From Ignavibacteriales bacterium (lineage in GTDB: Bacteria > Bacteroidota > Ignavibacteria > UBA10030 > SZUA-254), in assembly GCA_016214905.1 (NCBI GenBank), contig JACRMQ010000007.1, positions 567,695-631,694 on the forward strand: a stretch of DNA of 64,000 bases, read 5' to 3'. Shown in pieces: positions 54,793 through 63,653 of the stretch; the stretch's first letter is position 1, and each line of letters starts with the position of its first letter. A program made the translations under genes and the position numbers. The notes under the pieces were generated by a model that ran no database searches, was not told the DNA's origin, and saw only the letters and a program-made list of their open reading frames with translations.

Positions 54793-56103
54793 ATGAATAA
54801 ATTATTATTACTCGCACTTATACCGACGTTTATATTTTCGCAAGAAAAACGATCGTTAACTATCGATGAAGCAATCCAGATCGGTTTAGATCAAAGCAAA
54901 CAATTGCACATCTCTCAATTGAGAACTGTCGCATCTGATGCAAAGGCAAGCGAAGTTAATTCTAACCGGCTTCCATCACTAAAATTACAGGCAAGTTATA
55001 CGCGTCTGAGCGATGTTGACCCGTTTGCAGTTCAACTCCCATCGATGCCGCAACCGGTGGTGATCTCGCCGGTGGTTCTTGACCAATACACCACACGTTT
55101 GGCTCTTCAACAACCGTTGTTTACCGGATTCAAGCTTTCTAAATCGTCTGAAGCTGCTGAATACTCTGCGCAGGCAGCGCATTTTGATTTCGAGAAGGAT
55201 AGAATAGAAACGATTTTCAGTATCAAAACGGCATACTGGAATTTATATAGAACAAATAAAGTAGAACAAGTTATTAGCGAGAATGTATTGCAGATGAAAG
55301 CGCATCTTGTTGATGTAAAAAATATGTTAGATCAAGGTTTAGTTACGAAGAACGAGGTTCTAAAAGTTGAGCTACAGCTATCAAACAGCGAGATCGCTCA
55401 AATAGATGCTGTGAACAATGTGAAACTGAGCATGATGAATTTGAACAACATAATTGGAATACCATTGGATACCGAGGTACAGCTAAATTCGATGATAAAA
55501 TTGCCGGATGAAGAAGTTCAAACGATTGAGAATTTAAATCAGAGTGCATTTGGGAATCGTCCTGACCTAAAATCGGCAGAGAACCGTTTCCGGGCAGCAG
55601 ATGCATCTGTAACTGCCGCAAACAGTGGATGGTATCCGCAAATAAATCTTTTCAGTAACTATTACTACTCCAAACCGAATCTTCGATACCAGCCGACAAA
55701 GGATGAGTTTAAAGATACATGGGATGTTGGAGTGAGTCTATCGTGGGATATCTGGAATTGGGGAATGACAAAACATCAATCAGATCAGGCAAAAGCTCAA
55801 CTGTCTCAGGCGAAGTATGCTGAGGATCAATTGAAAGATATGGTTTTGCTTGAAGTAAATCAGAATTATCTCACACTCGCTCAATCAAAAAAGAAAATAG
55901 ATGTAGCCCGGCAAAGTGTTGAGCAAGCGGAAGAAAATTATAGAATCACAAAAAGCAAATTCACTAATGGTACGGCAACAAACACCGAGTTGCTCGATGC
56001 CGAGGTAGCGTTACTGCAATCGAAGCTAAACCATACAACTTCGCTGGTGGACAATGAAATTGCATATGCAAAACTTTTAAAAGCTTTAGGTAAAGAAAAT
56101 TAA
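54793..56103 (+). CDS. TolC-family outer-membrane efflux protein
   Basis: The 436-residue protein starts at ATG 54793 with AAGGAT 7 bases upstream; a TTG at 54766 overlaps the previous gene and is less likely. The signal peptide ends at FIFSQ. It shows two outer membrane factor repeats with typical alternating helices (LTIDEAIQIGLDQSKQLHIS; RPDLKSAENRFRAADASVTA), strand motifs SLKLQASYTRLSDVD and YPQINLFSNYYYSKP, and a C-terminal coiled helix region (ARQSVEQAEENYRITKSKFT). TolC trimers form the outer-membrane channel. Located between the two ATPase genes, it completes a tripartite exporter within one operon. Confidence 0.93.
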   Translation: MNKLLLLALIPTFIFSQEKRSLTIDEAIQIGLDQSKQLHISQLRTVASDAKASEVNSNRLPSLKLQASYTRLSDVDPFAVQLPSMPQPVVISPVVLDQYTTRLALQQPLFTGFKLSKSSEAAEYSAQAAHFDFEKDRIETIFSIKTAYWNLYRTNKVEQVISENVLQMKAHLVDVKNMLDQGLVTKNEVLKVELQLSNSEIAQIDAVNNVKLSMMNLNNIIGIPLDTEVQLNSMIKLPDEEVQTIENLNQSAFGNRPDLKSAENRFRAADASVTAANSGWYPQINLFSNYYYSKPNLRYQPTKDEFKDTWDVGVSLSWDIWNWGMTKHQSDQAKAQLSQAKYAEDQLKDMVLLEVNQNYLTLAQSKKKIDVARQSVEQAEENYRITKSKFTNGTATNTELLDAEVALLQSKLNHTTSLVDNEIAYAKLLKALGKEN

Positions 56104-56157
56104 TCAATAATTAACAAATAACTAACAATATCAATAAAAAATAAAAGGATTAAAACA

Positions 56158-56769
56158 ATGAAAAACACAATCAACATATCACTAATAACGATTGCAATAT
56201 TAGCATTTGCTTTATCGCCAGCATCTGCCCAAATAGCAGAGAAAGATCAACTCGTAATTAGAGTTGGTACTGAAGGAATGGTGCAAGTAGGAGACAGCAG
56301 CGATGATTCCGAAGTCGGACCATCATTCAATGCGAGCATCGGCTACGGTTTGGGTTATGGTGCCACAGTTTATTTAGAAACAGGTTTTGGCTGGACGAAC
56401 TACGGCACCGACGAAGATTTACGCTTGGCTCAATTTCCTATACTGCTCGGCGTTAACTATAACTTTGCAGAGCTGTTAAAGACAAATGATGTACGACCGT
56501 ACTTTGGTATTGCAGCGGGTTTATATAATAACGTACTACGACGTGATGGGGAAAGTGTCTATGTAAATAATGAAGAACAATCTACATCTAATTTCGGCAT
56601 GGAAGCAATTGCAGGAATTAATTTCAAAATTCCGGAATCAAATTTCGGAATAGATTTACGTGCTAAGTATAACTATGTATTCTCGAATACAGATGGTGTA
56701 GGGTTAGAATCGTATGACAGAAGCGCTGTTAATTTCGGTCTCGGCATATCTTATGCCTTTAGTTTATAA
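56158..56769 (+). CDS. Outer-membrane beta-barrel protein (OmpW/porin-like, unassigned)
   Basis: The 203-residue protein has a ribosome binding site AAAAGGATT, a signal peptide ending ASAQ and a beta-strand-rich remainder with alternating aromatic and glycine residues (GYGLGYGATVYLETGFGWTN, VRPYFGIAAGLYNN, YNYVFSN) ending in a terminal hydrophobic/aromatic strand (GISYAFSL). This is the eight-stranded outer-membrane barrel type. It lies in the export operon between TolC and the second ATPase. Its role is uncertain: it may be an accessory outer-membrane protein or an OmpW/OmpA-like sensor. A strong hairpin follows 53 bases downstream. Confidence 0.72.
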   Translation: MKNTINISLITIAILAFALSPASAQIAEKDQLVIRVGTEGMVQVGDSSDDSEVGPSFNASIGYGLGYGATVYLETGFGWTNYGTDEDLRLAQFPILLGVNYNFAELLKTNDVRPYFGIAAGLYNNVLRRDGESVYVNNEEQSTSNFGMEAIAGINFKIPESNFGIDLRAKYNYVFSNTDGVGLESYDRSAVNFGLGISYAFSL

Positions 56770-56821
56770 TTCAACGAGCAAAATGTCTCGCAACGATAAC
56801 ATAATAGCAGAAGAAATCAAT

Positions 56822-56854
56822 GGACGGTCTCCGTTTGTTGAACCGAGGCCGTCC
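56822..56854. other. Hairpin within the export operon
   Basis: GGACGGTCTC (56822-56831) pairs with GAGGCCGTCC (56845-56854) with one G-T pair and a 13-base loop. There is no T-run on either strand. It lies between the beta-barrel gene and the second ATPase and could moderate transcript levels between them. Confidence 0.5.
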
Positions 56855-56918
56855 AATAATATATTTGTAAATAATAACTCTTCTAATTCATAAAACGTAT
56901 TCAGAAACGGAAAAAACA

Positions 56919-57863
56919 ATGTCACAATTAGCGATAGATGTAAATGAGATAACAAAAATGTTCGGTAACTTTACAGCGGTGGATAAGGTAAGCTTCGGTG
57001 TAAAGCAGGGCGAGATATTTGGTTTTCTCGGCGCTAACGGTGCTGGTAAATCAACCACCATAAGAATGCTTATCGGGTTATTGGAACCAACTTCAGGTCA
57101 AGCTAAAGTAGGCGGCTATGATGTAAAAACACAAACTGACCTTCTGAAAAAAAATATCGGTTATATGTCGCAGAAGTTTTCACTGTATGAAGACATGACA
57201 GTAGAAGAAAATATCCATTTTTACGGTGGTGTGTATGGCTTATCGAAGGAAAAGATAAAAGAACGTAAGAAATGGGTTCTTGAGATGGCTGGATTGCAAG
57301 GACGTGATAAAAGCTTAACGAAAACACTTTCGGGCGGATGGAAACAACGACTGGCGTTAGGATGTGCAATACTTCATGAACCAAAAATATTATTTCTCGA
57401 CGAACCAACCAGCGGTGTTGATCCTGTATCTCGCAGAAATTTCTGGGACTTGATAAATGAGCTTTCCAGTCAGGGTGTTACAATCCTTGTAACAACTCAT
57501 TATCTCGATGAAGCAGAGTATTGCAATAACATTATACTGATCAATGCCGGTCGTTTGATTGCCAAGGGAAGTCCGAAGGAATTAAAAACAGAACATATCA
57601 CTTATCCCATCCTCGAAGTTGAAACCGACAATGTTGTAACAGCCCTTGAGCTTTTACGAACACAACCGTGGGTAGTAGAGATATCGGTATTCGGCACATA
57701 TCTCCACGTCGGTGTTGCAGAACTTGAGAAGGGAAAGAGTTTAATTAAATCTATTCTCGATGCGAAAGGTATTCAAGTTAAACGCATCGAGCGAATCGTT
57801 CCATCATTGGAAGATGTCTTTTTACATCTTCTCGAACAGGATATGAAAAAGAGGGCAGCATGA
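56919..57863 (+). CDS. ABC transporter ATP-binding protein (second of two)
   Basis: The 314-residue ATPase has Walker A GANGAGKSTT, signature LSGGWKQRLALG, Walker B ILFLDEPTSGVDP and the canonical H-loop TTHYLDEAE. It is similar in length and layout to the first ATPase but with the full set of catalytic residues. The permease gene downstream starts inside its stop codon (ATGA). Together the two ATPases would match the two halves of E. coli YbhF. It is preceded by a 149-base gap with a hairpin, so it may also have a separate promoter. Confidence 0.94.
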   Translation: MSQLAIDVNEITKMFGNFTAVDKVSFGVKQGEIFGFLGANGAGKSTTIRMLIGLLEPTSGQAKVGGYDVKTQTDLLKKNIGYMSQKFSLYEDMTVEENIHFYGGVYGLSKEKIKERKKWVLEMAGLQGRDKSLTKTLSGGWKQRLALGCAILHEPKILFLDEPTSGVDPVSRRNFWDLINELSSQGVTILVTTHYLDEAEYCNNIILINAGRLIAKGSPKELKTEHITYPILEVETDNVVTALELLRTQPWVVEISVFGTYLHVGVAELEKGKSLIKSILDAKGIQVKRIERIVPSLEDVFLHLLEQDMKKRAA

Positions 57864-58990
57864 ACATTAAAAGAATTAAACCAATTATCGTAAAAGAATT
57901 TCGACAGATACGCCGCGACAAACGTTCGCTTGGTGTTCTGCTTGTGTTTCCAGCATTCTTAGTTCTCCTTATCGGTTACGCTCTAAATTTCGATGTAAAG
58001 CATATCTCTGTGGCAGTATTTGATCAGGATAAAACGCAATCGAGTAGAGAATTTATCCGTAGCTTCTCAAACTCCGAATATTTCGATTTCAACTATTCTG
58101 TCCAGAGCTACGAGGAGATTGATAATTTGCTCGACGAAGGAAAAGTGCTTGTTGTTTTTGTGATACCGACAAATTTCTCCAAAGAATTGCTCGCGGGGCG
58201 AGATGCAAAATTGCAGATTCTTGTTGATGGATCGAATTCAAACACAGCTACGACTGCAATCGGTTACAGTAATGCGATTGTTCAAGCATACTCCATGCGG
58301 ATAGCCCTTGAAACATTAGCCCGAAACGGAAAAGAATTGTACGTACCTATAGATTTACATCCAAAGGTTTGGTACAATCCTGAACTTATCAGTGCAAAAT
58401 TTTTAGTCCCCGGTCTCATCGGATTTATTCTCATGCTAAGCGCCGTTGTCTCCACTTCACTTTCAGTTGTACGGGAGAAAGAACGTGGAACGATGGATCA
58501 GATGATGGTGTCGCCATTAAAAACAGGTGAGATCATTTTGGGGAAGACGATCTCATATCTTATTATTGCGCTTATCGCCTCCGTTCTTGTTCTCCTTATA
58601 GGATATTTCTTCTTCGATATTTCTATCAGGGGTAGTATTCTTTGGCTGTATATTGGTATTTTCATCTTTCTGCTTGCAGCGCTTGGGCAGGGATTGTTAA
58701 TCTCAGCAATTTCTCACACACAGCAGGTGGCGTTTATCATCTCGGTCTTCTCAACCTTATTGCCTGCATTGATTTTATCAGGGTTTGTGTTTCCAATTCG
58801 CAGTATGCCAATTGCACTTCAGATCATTTCTAATGTAACACCTCCCAAATTCTTCCTCATCGTTATCCGTGATGTTATACTCAAAGGTGTTGAACCAGCA
58901 GTATTTTGGGAACAATTAGTTTATATGGCGATATTTGCAGCCGTAACACTTGGCTTGAGCACACGATTACTTTTAAAGAGGGCAAATTAA
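57860..58990 (+). CDS. ABC-2 type permease (YbhS-like)
   Basis: The 376-residue protein has an N-terminal helix (about 25-43), a large extracytoplasmic domain (about 45-175) and five further helices: the architecture of the ABC2_membrane_3/YhgE-YbhS/R group. Typical motifs are IVKEFRQIRRDKRSLGVLLV, LVPGLIGFILM and REKERGTMDQMMVSPLK (coupling helix) followed by GEIILGKTISY. It starts within the ATPase stop codon and ends one base before the next permease. It would form the membrane heterodimer with that protein. Substrate unknown. Confidence 0.94.
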   Translation: MNIKRIKPIIVKEFRQIRRDKRSLGVLLVFPAFLVLLIGYALNFDVKHISVAVFDQDKTQSSREFIRSFSNSEYFDFNYSVQSYEEIDNLLDEGKVLVVFVIPTNFSKELLAGRDAKLQILVDGSNSNTATTAIGYSNAIVQAYSMRIALETLARNGKELYVPIDLHPKVWYNPELISAKFLVPGLIGFILMLSAVVSTSLSVVREKERGTMDQMMVSPLKTGEIILGKTISYLIIALIASVLVLLIGYFFFDISIRGSILWLYIGIFIFLLAALGQGLLISAISHTQQVAFIISVFSTLLPALILSGFVFPIRSMPIALQIISNVTPPKFFLIVIRDVILKGVEPAVFWEQLVYMAIFAAVTLGLSTRLLLKRAN

Positions 58991-58991
58991 T

Positions 58992-60119
58992 ATGAAAACA
59001 ATTTATCATATCATCGTAAAAGAGTTCATTCAATTTCGACGCGACAAACGTATGATGGCTCTTTCGTTCATGGCGCCAATCCTACAATTAATTTTGCTTG
59101 GTTATGCCGCTACGACAGATGTGAAAGATGTTCCAATGGCGGTTTATAATCAGGATAAATCTGTTGCAAGCCGTGAGTTGATAGATCAATTTGTTCATTC
59201 GGGATATTTTGTTATTCAGAAAGATGTTAATTCGCTCGAAGAAATCGATCATGAGATTGAATTCGGGAATGTATGGATGGCTTTAGTTATCCCGCCCGAT
59301 TTTTCAAGTAATCTTCTGGCACGTAAAACAGCTTCGATCCAGATTCTAACAGATGGGAGTGATGCCAATTCAGCAAATATCAGTCTCGGTTATGCATCTC
59401 AAATTATTGCCACTTATTCAACCTCGATTGTTGTAGATATACAAAAGCATATTCCGCAAGTAACCCGACCAGCTCGGTTGCAGCCGGAAATCAGAGTATG
59501 GTATAATCCCGATTTGAAAAGCCGGAACTTTATGGTGCCCGGTGTGCTTGCTACAGTGTTGATGATAATAACTATGACCTTGACTTCACTTGGAATAGTT
59601 AAGGAAAAAGAAATCGGAACACTCGAGCAGCTAATGGTAACTCCGATAAAACCATATCAGCTCATCATCGGTAAGTTAATGCCATTTGCCATCATCGGCA
59701 TGATAGATGTCGTTCTCGTTCTATTTGTTACCCGGTTCTGGTTTGGAGTACCTCTACAAGGAAGTGTAGTTCTTCTTTTCGGCTTGAGTGGTTTATTTAT
59801 CCTGACAACGCTTGGTTTGGGACTATTTATATCAACCATATCCAAGACACAACAGCAAGCGATGATGACGGCACAGTTTTTTATTTTCCTGCCGTTTATT
59901 TACTTGTCGGGATTTACATTTCCGGTTGAGAATATGCCGCAAGCGATTCAATATCTCACAGCCATAATTCCTCTGAAGTACTTCATCGTAATAATCCGGG
60001 GAATCTTTTTGAAGGGTACAGGCATAGCGGAGTTATGGCCCCAGGCGCTTGCACTCTGGATTTTTGGCATCATAATTTTAACGCTCAGCGTCCTGCGGTT
60101 CAAAACAAAACTAAGTTAA
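58992..60119 (+). CDS. ABC-2 type permease (YbhR-like)
   Basis: The 375-residue permease has the same layout as the preceding one: IVKEFIQFRRDKRMMALSFM, an extracytoplasmic domain, FMVPGVLATVLM, and the coupling segment EKEIGTLEQLMVTPIKPYQL. Only one base separates it from the upstream stop. Together the two permeases match YbhS/YbhR, which export drugs such as cefoperazone and chloramphenicol-type compounds in E. coli. A small membrane protein gene follows after 21 bases, still in the same transcript by spacing. Confidence 0.94.
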   Translation: MKTIYHIIVKEFIQFRRDKRMMALSFMAPILQLILLGYAATTDVKDVPMAVYNQDKSVASRELIDQFVHSGYFVIQKDVNSLEEIDHEIEFGNVWMALVIPPDFSSNLLARKTASIQILTDGSDANSANISLGYASQIIATYSTSIVVDIQKHIPQVTRPARLQPEIRVWYNPDLKSRNFMVPGVLATVLMIITMTLTSLGIVKEKEIGTLEQLMVTPIKPYQLIIGKLMPFAIIGMIDVVLVLFVTRFWFGVPLQGSVVLLFGLSGLFILTTLGLGLFISTISKTQQQAMMTAQFFIFLPFIYLSGFTFPVENMPQAIQYLTAIIPLKYFIVIIRGIFLKGTGIAELWPQALALWIFGIIILTLSVLRFKTKLS

Positions 60120-60140
60120 TTACAAAAGAAAAATTTACAA

Positions 60141-60530
60141 ATGAAAAAAATATTGTTCAGAAAAATAGCGGCTGGTACAGCGGTTATATTCAGTCTTCTC
60201 ACTACGGCAGACGGATTTCAAGTATTATTTGGAATGAATAAGCCCGATTATATTGTAATGATGCCGCTATTAATTTATAATGTGATCATGGGAGTTTTTG
60301 GAGTGATCGTTGGAGTGATGTTATGGTTTAATCGAGTGAGGGCATTTAAGCTCGCGGTCATAGTTACATCGATGCATTTGATTGTGCTGGCTCTCGTTAG
60401 CATGATGCATGTTTTGGGCGGCGTTGTTGCATTGCACAGCGTACATGCTATGGGTTTGCGTACATTAGTTTGGTTGGTCACCGTTTGGTTTACTCGGATT
60501 TCAAATACACCTTCTGCGATTGTCAAATGA
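60141..60530 (+). CDS. Small four-helix membrane protein
   Basis: The 129-residue protein has four hydrophobic helices (about 10-28, 38-60, 68-92, 102-120). I do not recognise the family. It follows the second permease by 21 bases and overlaps the next gene by the ATGA arrangement, so it bridges the export operon and the metallophosphoesterase gene. A histidine-rich stretch (SMHLIVLALVSMMHVLGGVV ... HSVHAMGL) could bind metal or heme, but this is speculative. Confidence 0.7.
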   Translation: MKKILFRKIAAGTAVIFSLLTTADGFQVLFGMNKPDYIVMMPLLIYNVIMGVFGVIVGVMLWFNRVRAFKLAVIVTSMHLIVLALVSMMHVLGGVVALHSVHAMGLRTLVWLVTVWFTRISNTPSAIVK

Positions 60531-61330
60531 AACCTAATTTAATCAGAATACTATTTTTTGTTGTAGGATCGTTCGCATTAACAGGATGTGACGATATATT
60601 CGATTTTAGTCCTTACGAATCAATTGTACAGAACGAATATAAAAATACTACGCTCAAAAATCTTGAAAGTATTCAGAAATTGAATATAAAAGATTCTACG
60701 ATTAAGTTTGCAGTGATCGCTGACAGTCATAACGATTATGATAATCTCGAAGCAGCAATAAAAAGTATAAATAATAATCCTGAAATATTATTTGTCCTTC
60801 ATGCCGGCGATTTTACAGACCTTGGATTACTCAAAGAGTACGAAATATTTCGTGGGATCATGAATGGCTTAAGTGTTCCATATCTAGCAGTGATCGGGAA
60901 TCATGATTATAGGTCGAACGGCGGTAAAATATATAAAGATATGTTTGGTAGTTATAACTATTCGTTCTTTCTTAACAACAACAAATTCATATTATTTGAC
61001 AACGTGATGTTGGAAAGTAATAAAAAACCGGATTCCGCTTGGTTCCAGAAAGAATTATCGGATCCACTATTGTATGATCACATTTTTGTACTTTCTCATA
61101 TACCGCCATTTTCAAACGATTTCAATGAGCAGCAGGAAGATCGATATAAAAATTTAATGTCTAGTAATGAAATAACTTTATCTCTCCACGGTCATTATCA
61201 TACATTTTCTTACGATGAAAAATATATAGACGGAGTAAAATATATCGTTGTACCAAGATCGAAGGAGAAAAGTTACATAATCATCTCGGCACATAAGAAT
61301 ACAGTTAATGTTGAAAAGATAGTCTATTAA
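60527..61330 (+). CDS. Metallophosphoesterase lipoprotein
   Basis: From ATG 60527, which overlaps the preceding stop (ATGA), the protein has 267 residues with a lipobox (ALTGC, cysteine 21). The calcineurin-like metallophosphatase motifs are complete: FAVIADSHNDYD (DxH, D66/H68), LHAGDFTD (GD), VIGNHDYR (GNHD), LSHIPPF and LHGHYHTF (GHxH). It is a binuclear-metal phosphoesterase likely anchored on the periplasmic side. The substrate is unknown; sugar phosphates, nucleotides and lipid phosphates are all possible. It is followed after one base by a beta-barrel gene. A start at 60470 would remove the lipobox from its N-terminal position, so I reject it. Confidence 0.9.
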   Translation: MKPNLIRILFFVVGSFALTGCDDIFDFSPYESIVQNEYKNTTLKNLESIQKLNIKDSTIKFAVIADSHNDYDNLEAAIKSINNNPEILFVLHAGDFTDLGLLKEYEIFRGIMNGLSVPYLAVIGNHDYRSNGGKIYKDMFGSYNYSFFLNNNKFILFDNVMLESNKKPDSAWFQKELSDPLLYDHIFVLSHIPPFSNDFNEQQEDRYKNLMSSNEITLSLHGHYHTFSYDEKYIDGVKYIVVPRSKEKSYIIISAHKNTVNVEKIVY

Positions 61331-61331
61331 A

Positions 61332-61925
61332 ATGAAAAGGGTGCTAAATTATATTTTATTGGTTACGTTCTTCATTGCGGCAAGCAGTGCTTATTCGAAC
61401 GAGAATTCGACTTCAATTGAAAAAAGATGGTACGTCCCGGATTATGTCAAAGCACAATTCGCTGGTAACATAGGTTTCATATCTGTTGGTGCTGGCTATA
61501 ATCTACTGAGTAATTTAATTCAAGTGGAAATATTGTATGGTTATGTGCCATCTTCCATTGGTGGAAGTACGATACACACATTAGCGCAGAAAAATTCAAT
61601 TTTAATCTATGATTTAAAAACCACAAATTATATCATAATCCCTTATGCCGGTTTTACGACAAATTTAGAAATGGGTGGTAATTCGGATGGTTTTTTTTCA
61701 GAAAAATACGGCGACGGATATTACAAAACAAATGCTATTCATTTTACTTTTTTTATTGGTGGTAAAATATATCATCAACTAAGTTATAAATCGAATTTTA
61801 AAGGTTTGGATATTTTCGCAGAAATTGGAACAGTTGATATGTATTTATGGTATGTTATTAACTCGAAAAATGTTGAATTATCAGAAATATTTAGTTTGGC
61901 ATTAGGATTTAATCTTTATATCTGA
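61332..61925 (+). CDS. Predicted outer-membrane or periplasmic beta-rich protein
   Basis: The 197-residue protein has a signal peptide (ending SSAYSNE) and a beta-rich sequence with alternating aromatics (FAGNIGFISVGAGYNLLSNL, VEILYGYVPSSIGGSTI, IIPYAGFTTNLEMGGNS). It ends SLALGFNLYI, a probable barrel strand. I do not recognise a named family. It begins one base after the metallophosphoesterase stop, so both are co-transcribed, which suggests a joint envelope role. It is probably a small outer-membrane barrel. Confidence 0.7.
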   Translation: MKRVLNYILLVTFFIAASSAYSNENSTSIEKRWYVPDYVKAQFAGNIGFISVGAGYNLLSNLIQVEILYGYVPSSIGGSTIHTLAQKNSILIYDLKTTNYIIIPYAGFTTNLEMGGNSDGFFSEKYGDGYYKTNAIHFTFFIGGKIYHQLSYKSNFKGLDIFAEIGTVDMYLWYVINSKNVELSEIFSLALGFNLYI

Positions 61926-62173
61926 TTTAGAATTATGATTGTATTTATCAAATTATTATATTTCATTACACCTACTTTTAAAGAAATATTAATGCTATTC
62001 GATAACAAGTATAGAATTATTATTCTTTTCTCTGGGTTTTGTAACTCACCGACTTATCAATATATCCAAACGTCTAAAAAATCAATTTTAGTAATTGAAC
62101 TTTCTTTAGATTTCAATTACTTAAATAAACATCTAATTAACAATATAAATCTAACAATAAAAGGAGTAACAAA

Positions 62174-62809
62174 ATGAAAAAACATTATTTCAAAACCGTA
62201 TCTGCTATCATCGCTTTAGTATTTTCTATAGCAATGATTCTGCCTGGTACGGCGAATGCACATTGTGATACAATGGACGGACCGGTGGTAAAAGCAGCGC
62301 AGAAGGCGCTCGATACAAAAAATGTCGCTCTCGTACTAGTCTGGGTACAACCAAAAGATGAAACTGCAATAAAAGAAGCATTTGACAAAACACTCAAAAT
62401 CCGTCAACTCAACCCTGAAGCTAAAGAGCTTGCCGATATGTATTTCTTCGAAACACTTGTTCGCATTCACAGAGCTGGAGAAGGTGCACCGTATACAGGA
62501 CTCAAACCTGCTGGTTCTGAAGTCGAACCCGGTATCGAAATGGCTGACAAAGCTGTTGAGAAAGGATCATCTGATGAATTGATGAAACATCTCTCACAAG
62601 CGATTCAAAAGAAAGTTTCTGCATCTTTCAACGAAGTTATTGAGTCAAAGAATTACAAGAAAGATGATGTTGAAGCTGGTCGGAAATTTGTAAAAGCGTA
62701 TGTCGAATTCATTCACTACATCGAGGCAATACATAAAGCAGTTGCTGGTTCGGCGGGAGCCCATGGACAAGAATCTGATGGACAATCGATTCATAAAGAA
62801 GGTCACTAA
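62174..62809 (+). CDS. DUF6448 family exported protein
   Basis: The 211-residue exported protein (signal peptide ending TANA, ribosome binding site AAAAGGAGT) begins its mature part AHCDTMDGPVVKAAQKALDT, which I recognise as the DUF6448 signature. It is helix-rich and contains conserved histidines (AHCD, RIHRAGEGAPY, FIHYIEAIHKA), suggesting metal or heme binding, but no CxxCH motif. The function of the family is unknown. It is followed by a strong hairpin (62825-62852), so it is monocistronic or last in its unit. The overlapping ORF at 61935 is not credible. Confidence 0.88.
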   Translation: MKKHYFKTVSAIIALVFSIAMILPGTANAHCDTMDGPVVKAAQKALDTKNVALVLVWVQPKDETAIKEAFDKTLKIRQLNPEAKELADMYFFETLVRIHRAGEGAPYTGLKPAGSEVEPGIEMADKAVEKGSSDELMKHLSQAIQKKVSASFNEVIESKNYKKDDVEAGRKFVKAYVEFIHYIEAIHKAVAGSAGAHGQESDGQSIHKEGH

Positions 62810-62824
62810 TCTTCAATCGCATAA

Positions 62825-62852
62825 GAGAGCCTAAGATTGTGCTTAGGCTCTC
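62825..62852 (+). terminator. Hairpin after the DUF6448 gene
   Basis: GAGAGCCTAAG (62825-62835) and CTTAGGCTCTC (62842-62852) form a perfect 11-bp stem with a 6-base loop, 15 bases after the stop. There is no T-run, only an AT-rich stretch, so it may be a weak terminator. Confidence 0.65.
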
Positions 62853-62924
62853 AATGATTACAAAATAATTATTAAAAAATAACATCAAACAAATAAAATA
62901 TATTATCATAAGGAATAACAGATA

Positions 62925-63224
62925 ATGTTTGTAAATACAATTGAGTTTCCAGCGATTAAACCTGAGGATGAGCTAAAATATCGCGAGTGGTTTAAGTGGT
63001 CAAATGAAATGTACCGGAAATTTGACGGTTTTATCTCTCGTAGATTACTTCAACGAACGAAAGGTGGAGAGCCAGCTTACGTTACGTTGGTAGAACATAA
63101 AAATGAGCAAACTTTTATGCGGATGCACACCAGTCCCGAGAGGCAGCATGCTTTCGAACGACTCAAGCCGTTACTCGGAAACGCCGTTTTGAAAGTGCAG
63201 TTCTTCGAGGTGATAGAAGATTAA
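62925..63224 (+). CDS. Antibiotic biosynthesis monooxygenase (ABM) fold protein
   Basis: The 99-residue protein has the ABM ferredoxin-like fold pattern: FVNTIEFPAIKPEDELKYRE, then WFKWSNEMYRKFDGFISRRL, then PAYVTLVEHKNEQTFMRM and HTSPERQHAF. ABM proteins are small dimeric oxygenases or heme-degrading enzymes (IsdG-like) and related regulators. No Asn-Trp-His catalytic set of IsdG is clear, so the function is not assigned. AAGGAATAACAGATA precedes the ATG. The next gene begins 2 bases after its stop, so the two are co-translated. Confidence 0.8.
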   Translation: MFVNTIEFPAIKPEDELKYREWFKWSNEMYRKFDGFISRRLLQRTKGGEPAYVTLVEHKNEQTFMRMHTSPERQHAFERLKPLLGNAVLKVQFFEVIED

Positions 63225-63226
63225 CT

Positions 63227-63610
63227 ATGATTTATGAGTTGAAATATATTAATCAAAAAAACATCATCATGGGTTGCGTCGAGGGCGATTTCGATTCCTC
63301 GACAATGAACAGTATGGCTACAGATCTTGCCATCCTGTCAAGTGAATATAGATGCACTAGATTATTGATGGACTTGCGAAATGCAAGAATGAAGCTTTCG
63401 ATGATTGATATTTACTATGTGCCAAAGATTCTTTTAGATATTGGAGTTCCACTTGAATTTAAGCGGGCACTTGTCGTGAGCAATCTAGACGAGAAATACC
63501 ATTTCCTTGAGCTAGTATCATTAAATAGGGCTCAAAGGATCAGAATTTTTACTGATCCAGAATCCGCCATAAATTGGTTAACGGAATGCTCGGATACTTC
63601 AAGCAAATAA
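63227..63610 (+). CDS. STAS/SpoIIAA-like small protein
   Basis: The 127-residue protein has an alternating beta-alpha sequence (NIIMGCVEGDFDSSTMNSMA, LLMDLRNARMKLSMIDIYYV, FKRALVVSNLDEKY, RIFTDPESAINWLTECSD) like SpoIIAA/STAS-related proteins, with the pattern of a central sheet flanked by helices. It may act in signalling or as a partner-binding protein; no catalytic site is visible. It starts 2 bases after the ABM gene and is followed by the hemerythrin-like gene after 43 bases. The family assignment is by fold pattern only. Confidence 0.6.
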   Translation: MIYELKYINQKNIIMGCVEGDFDSSTMNSMATDLAILSSEYRCTRLLMDLRNARMKLSMIDIYYVPKILLDIGVPLEFKRALVVSNLDEKYHFLELVSLNRAQRIRIFTDPESAINWLTECSDTSSK

Positions 63611-63653
63611 TAGCAAGTGACAAATTCCGATTAAATTAATTTATCTGACAGTT

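Noticed and set aside
61935..62177. 80-codon frame upstream of the DUF6448 gene
   Set aside because: Very AT-rich composition, no motif, and overlaps the DUF6448 start with its strong ribosome binding site.
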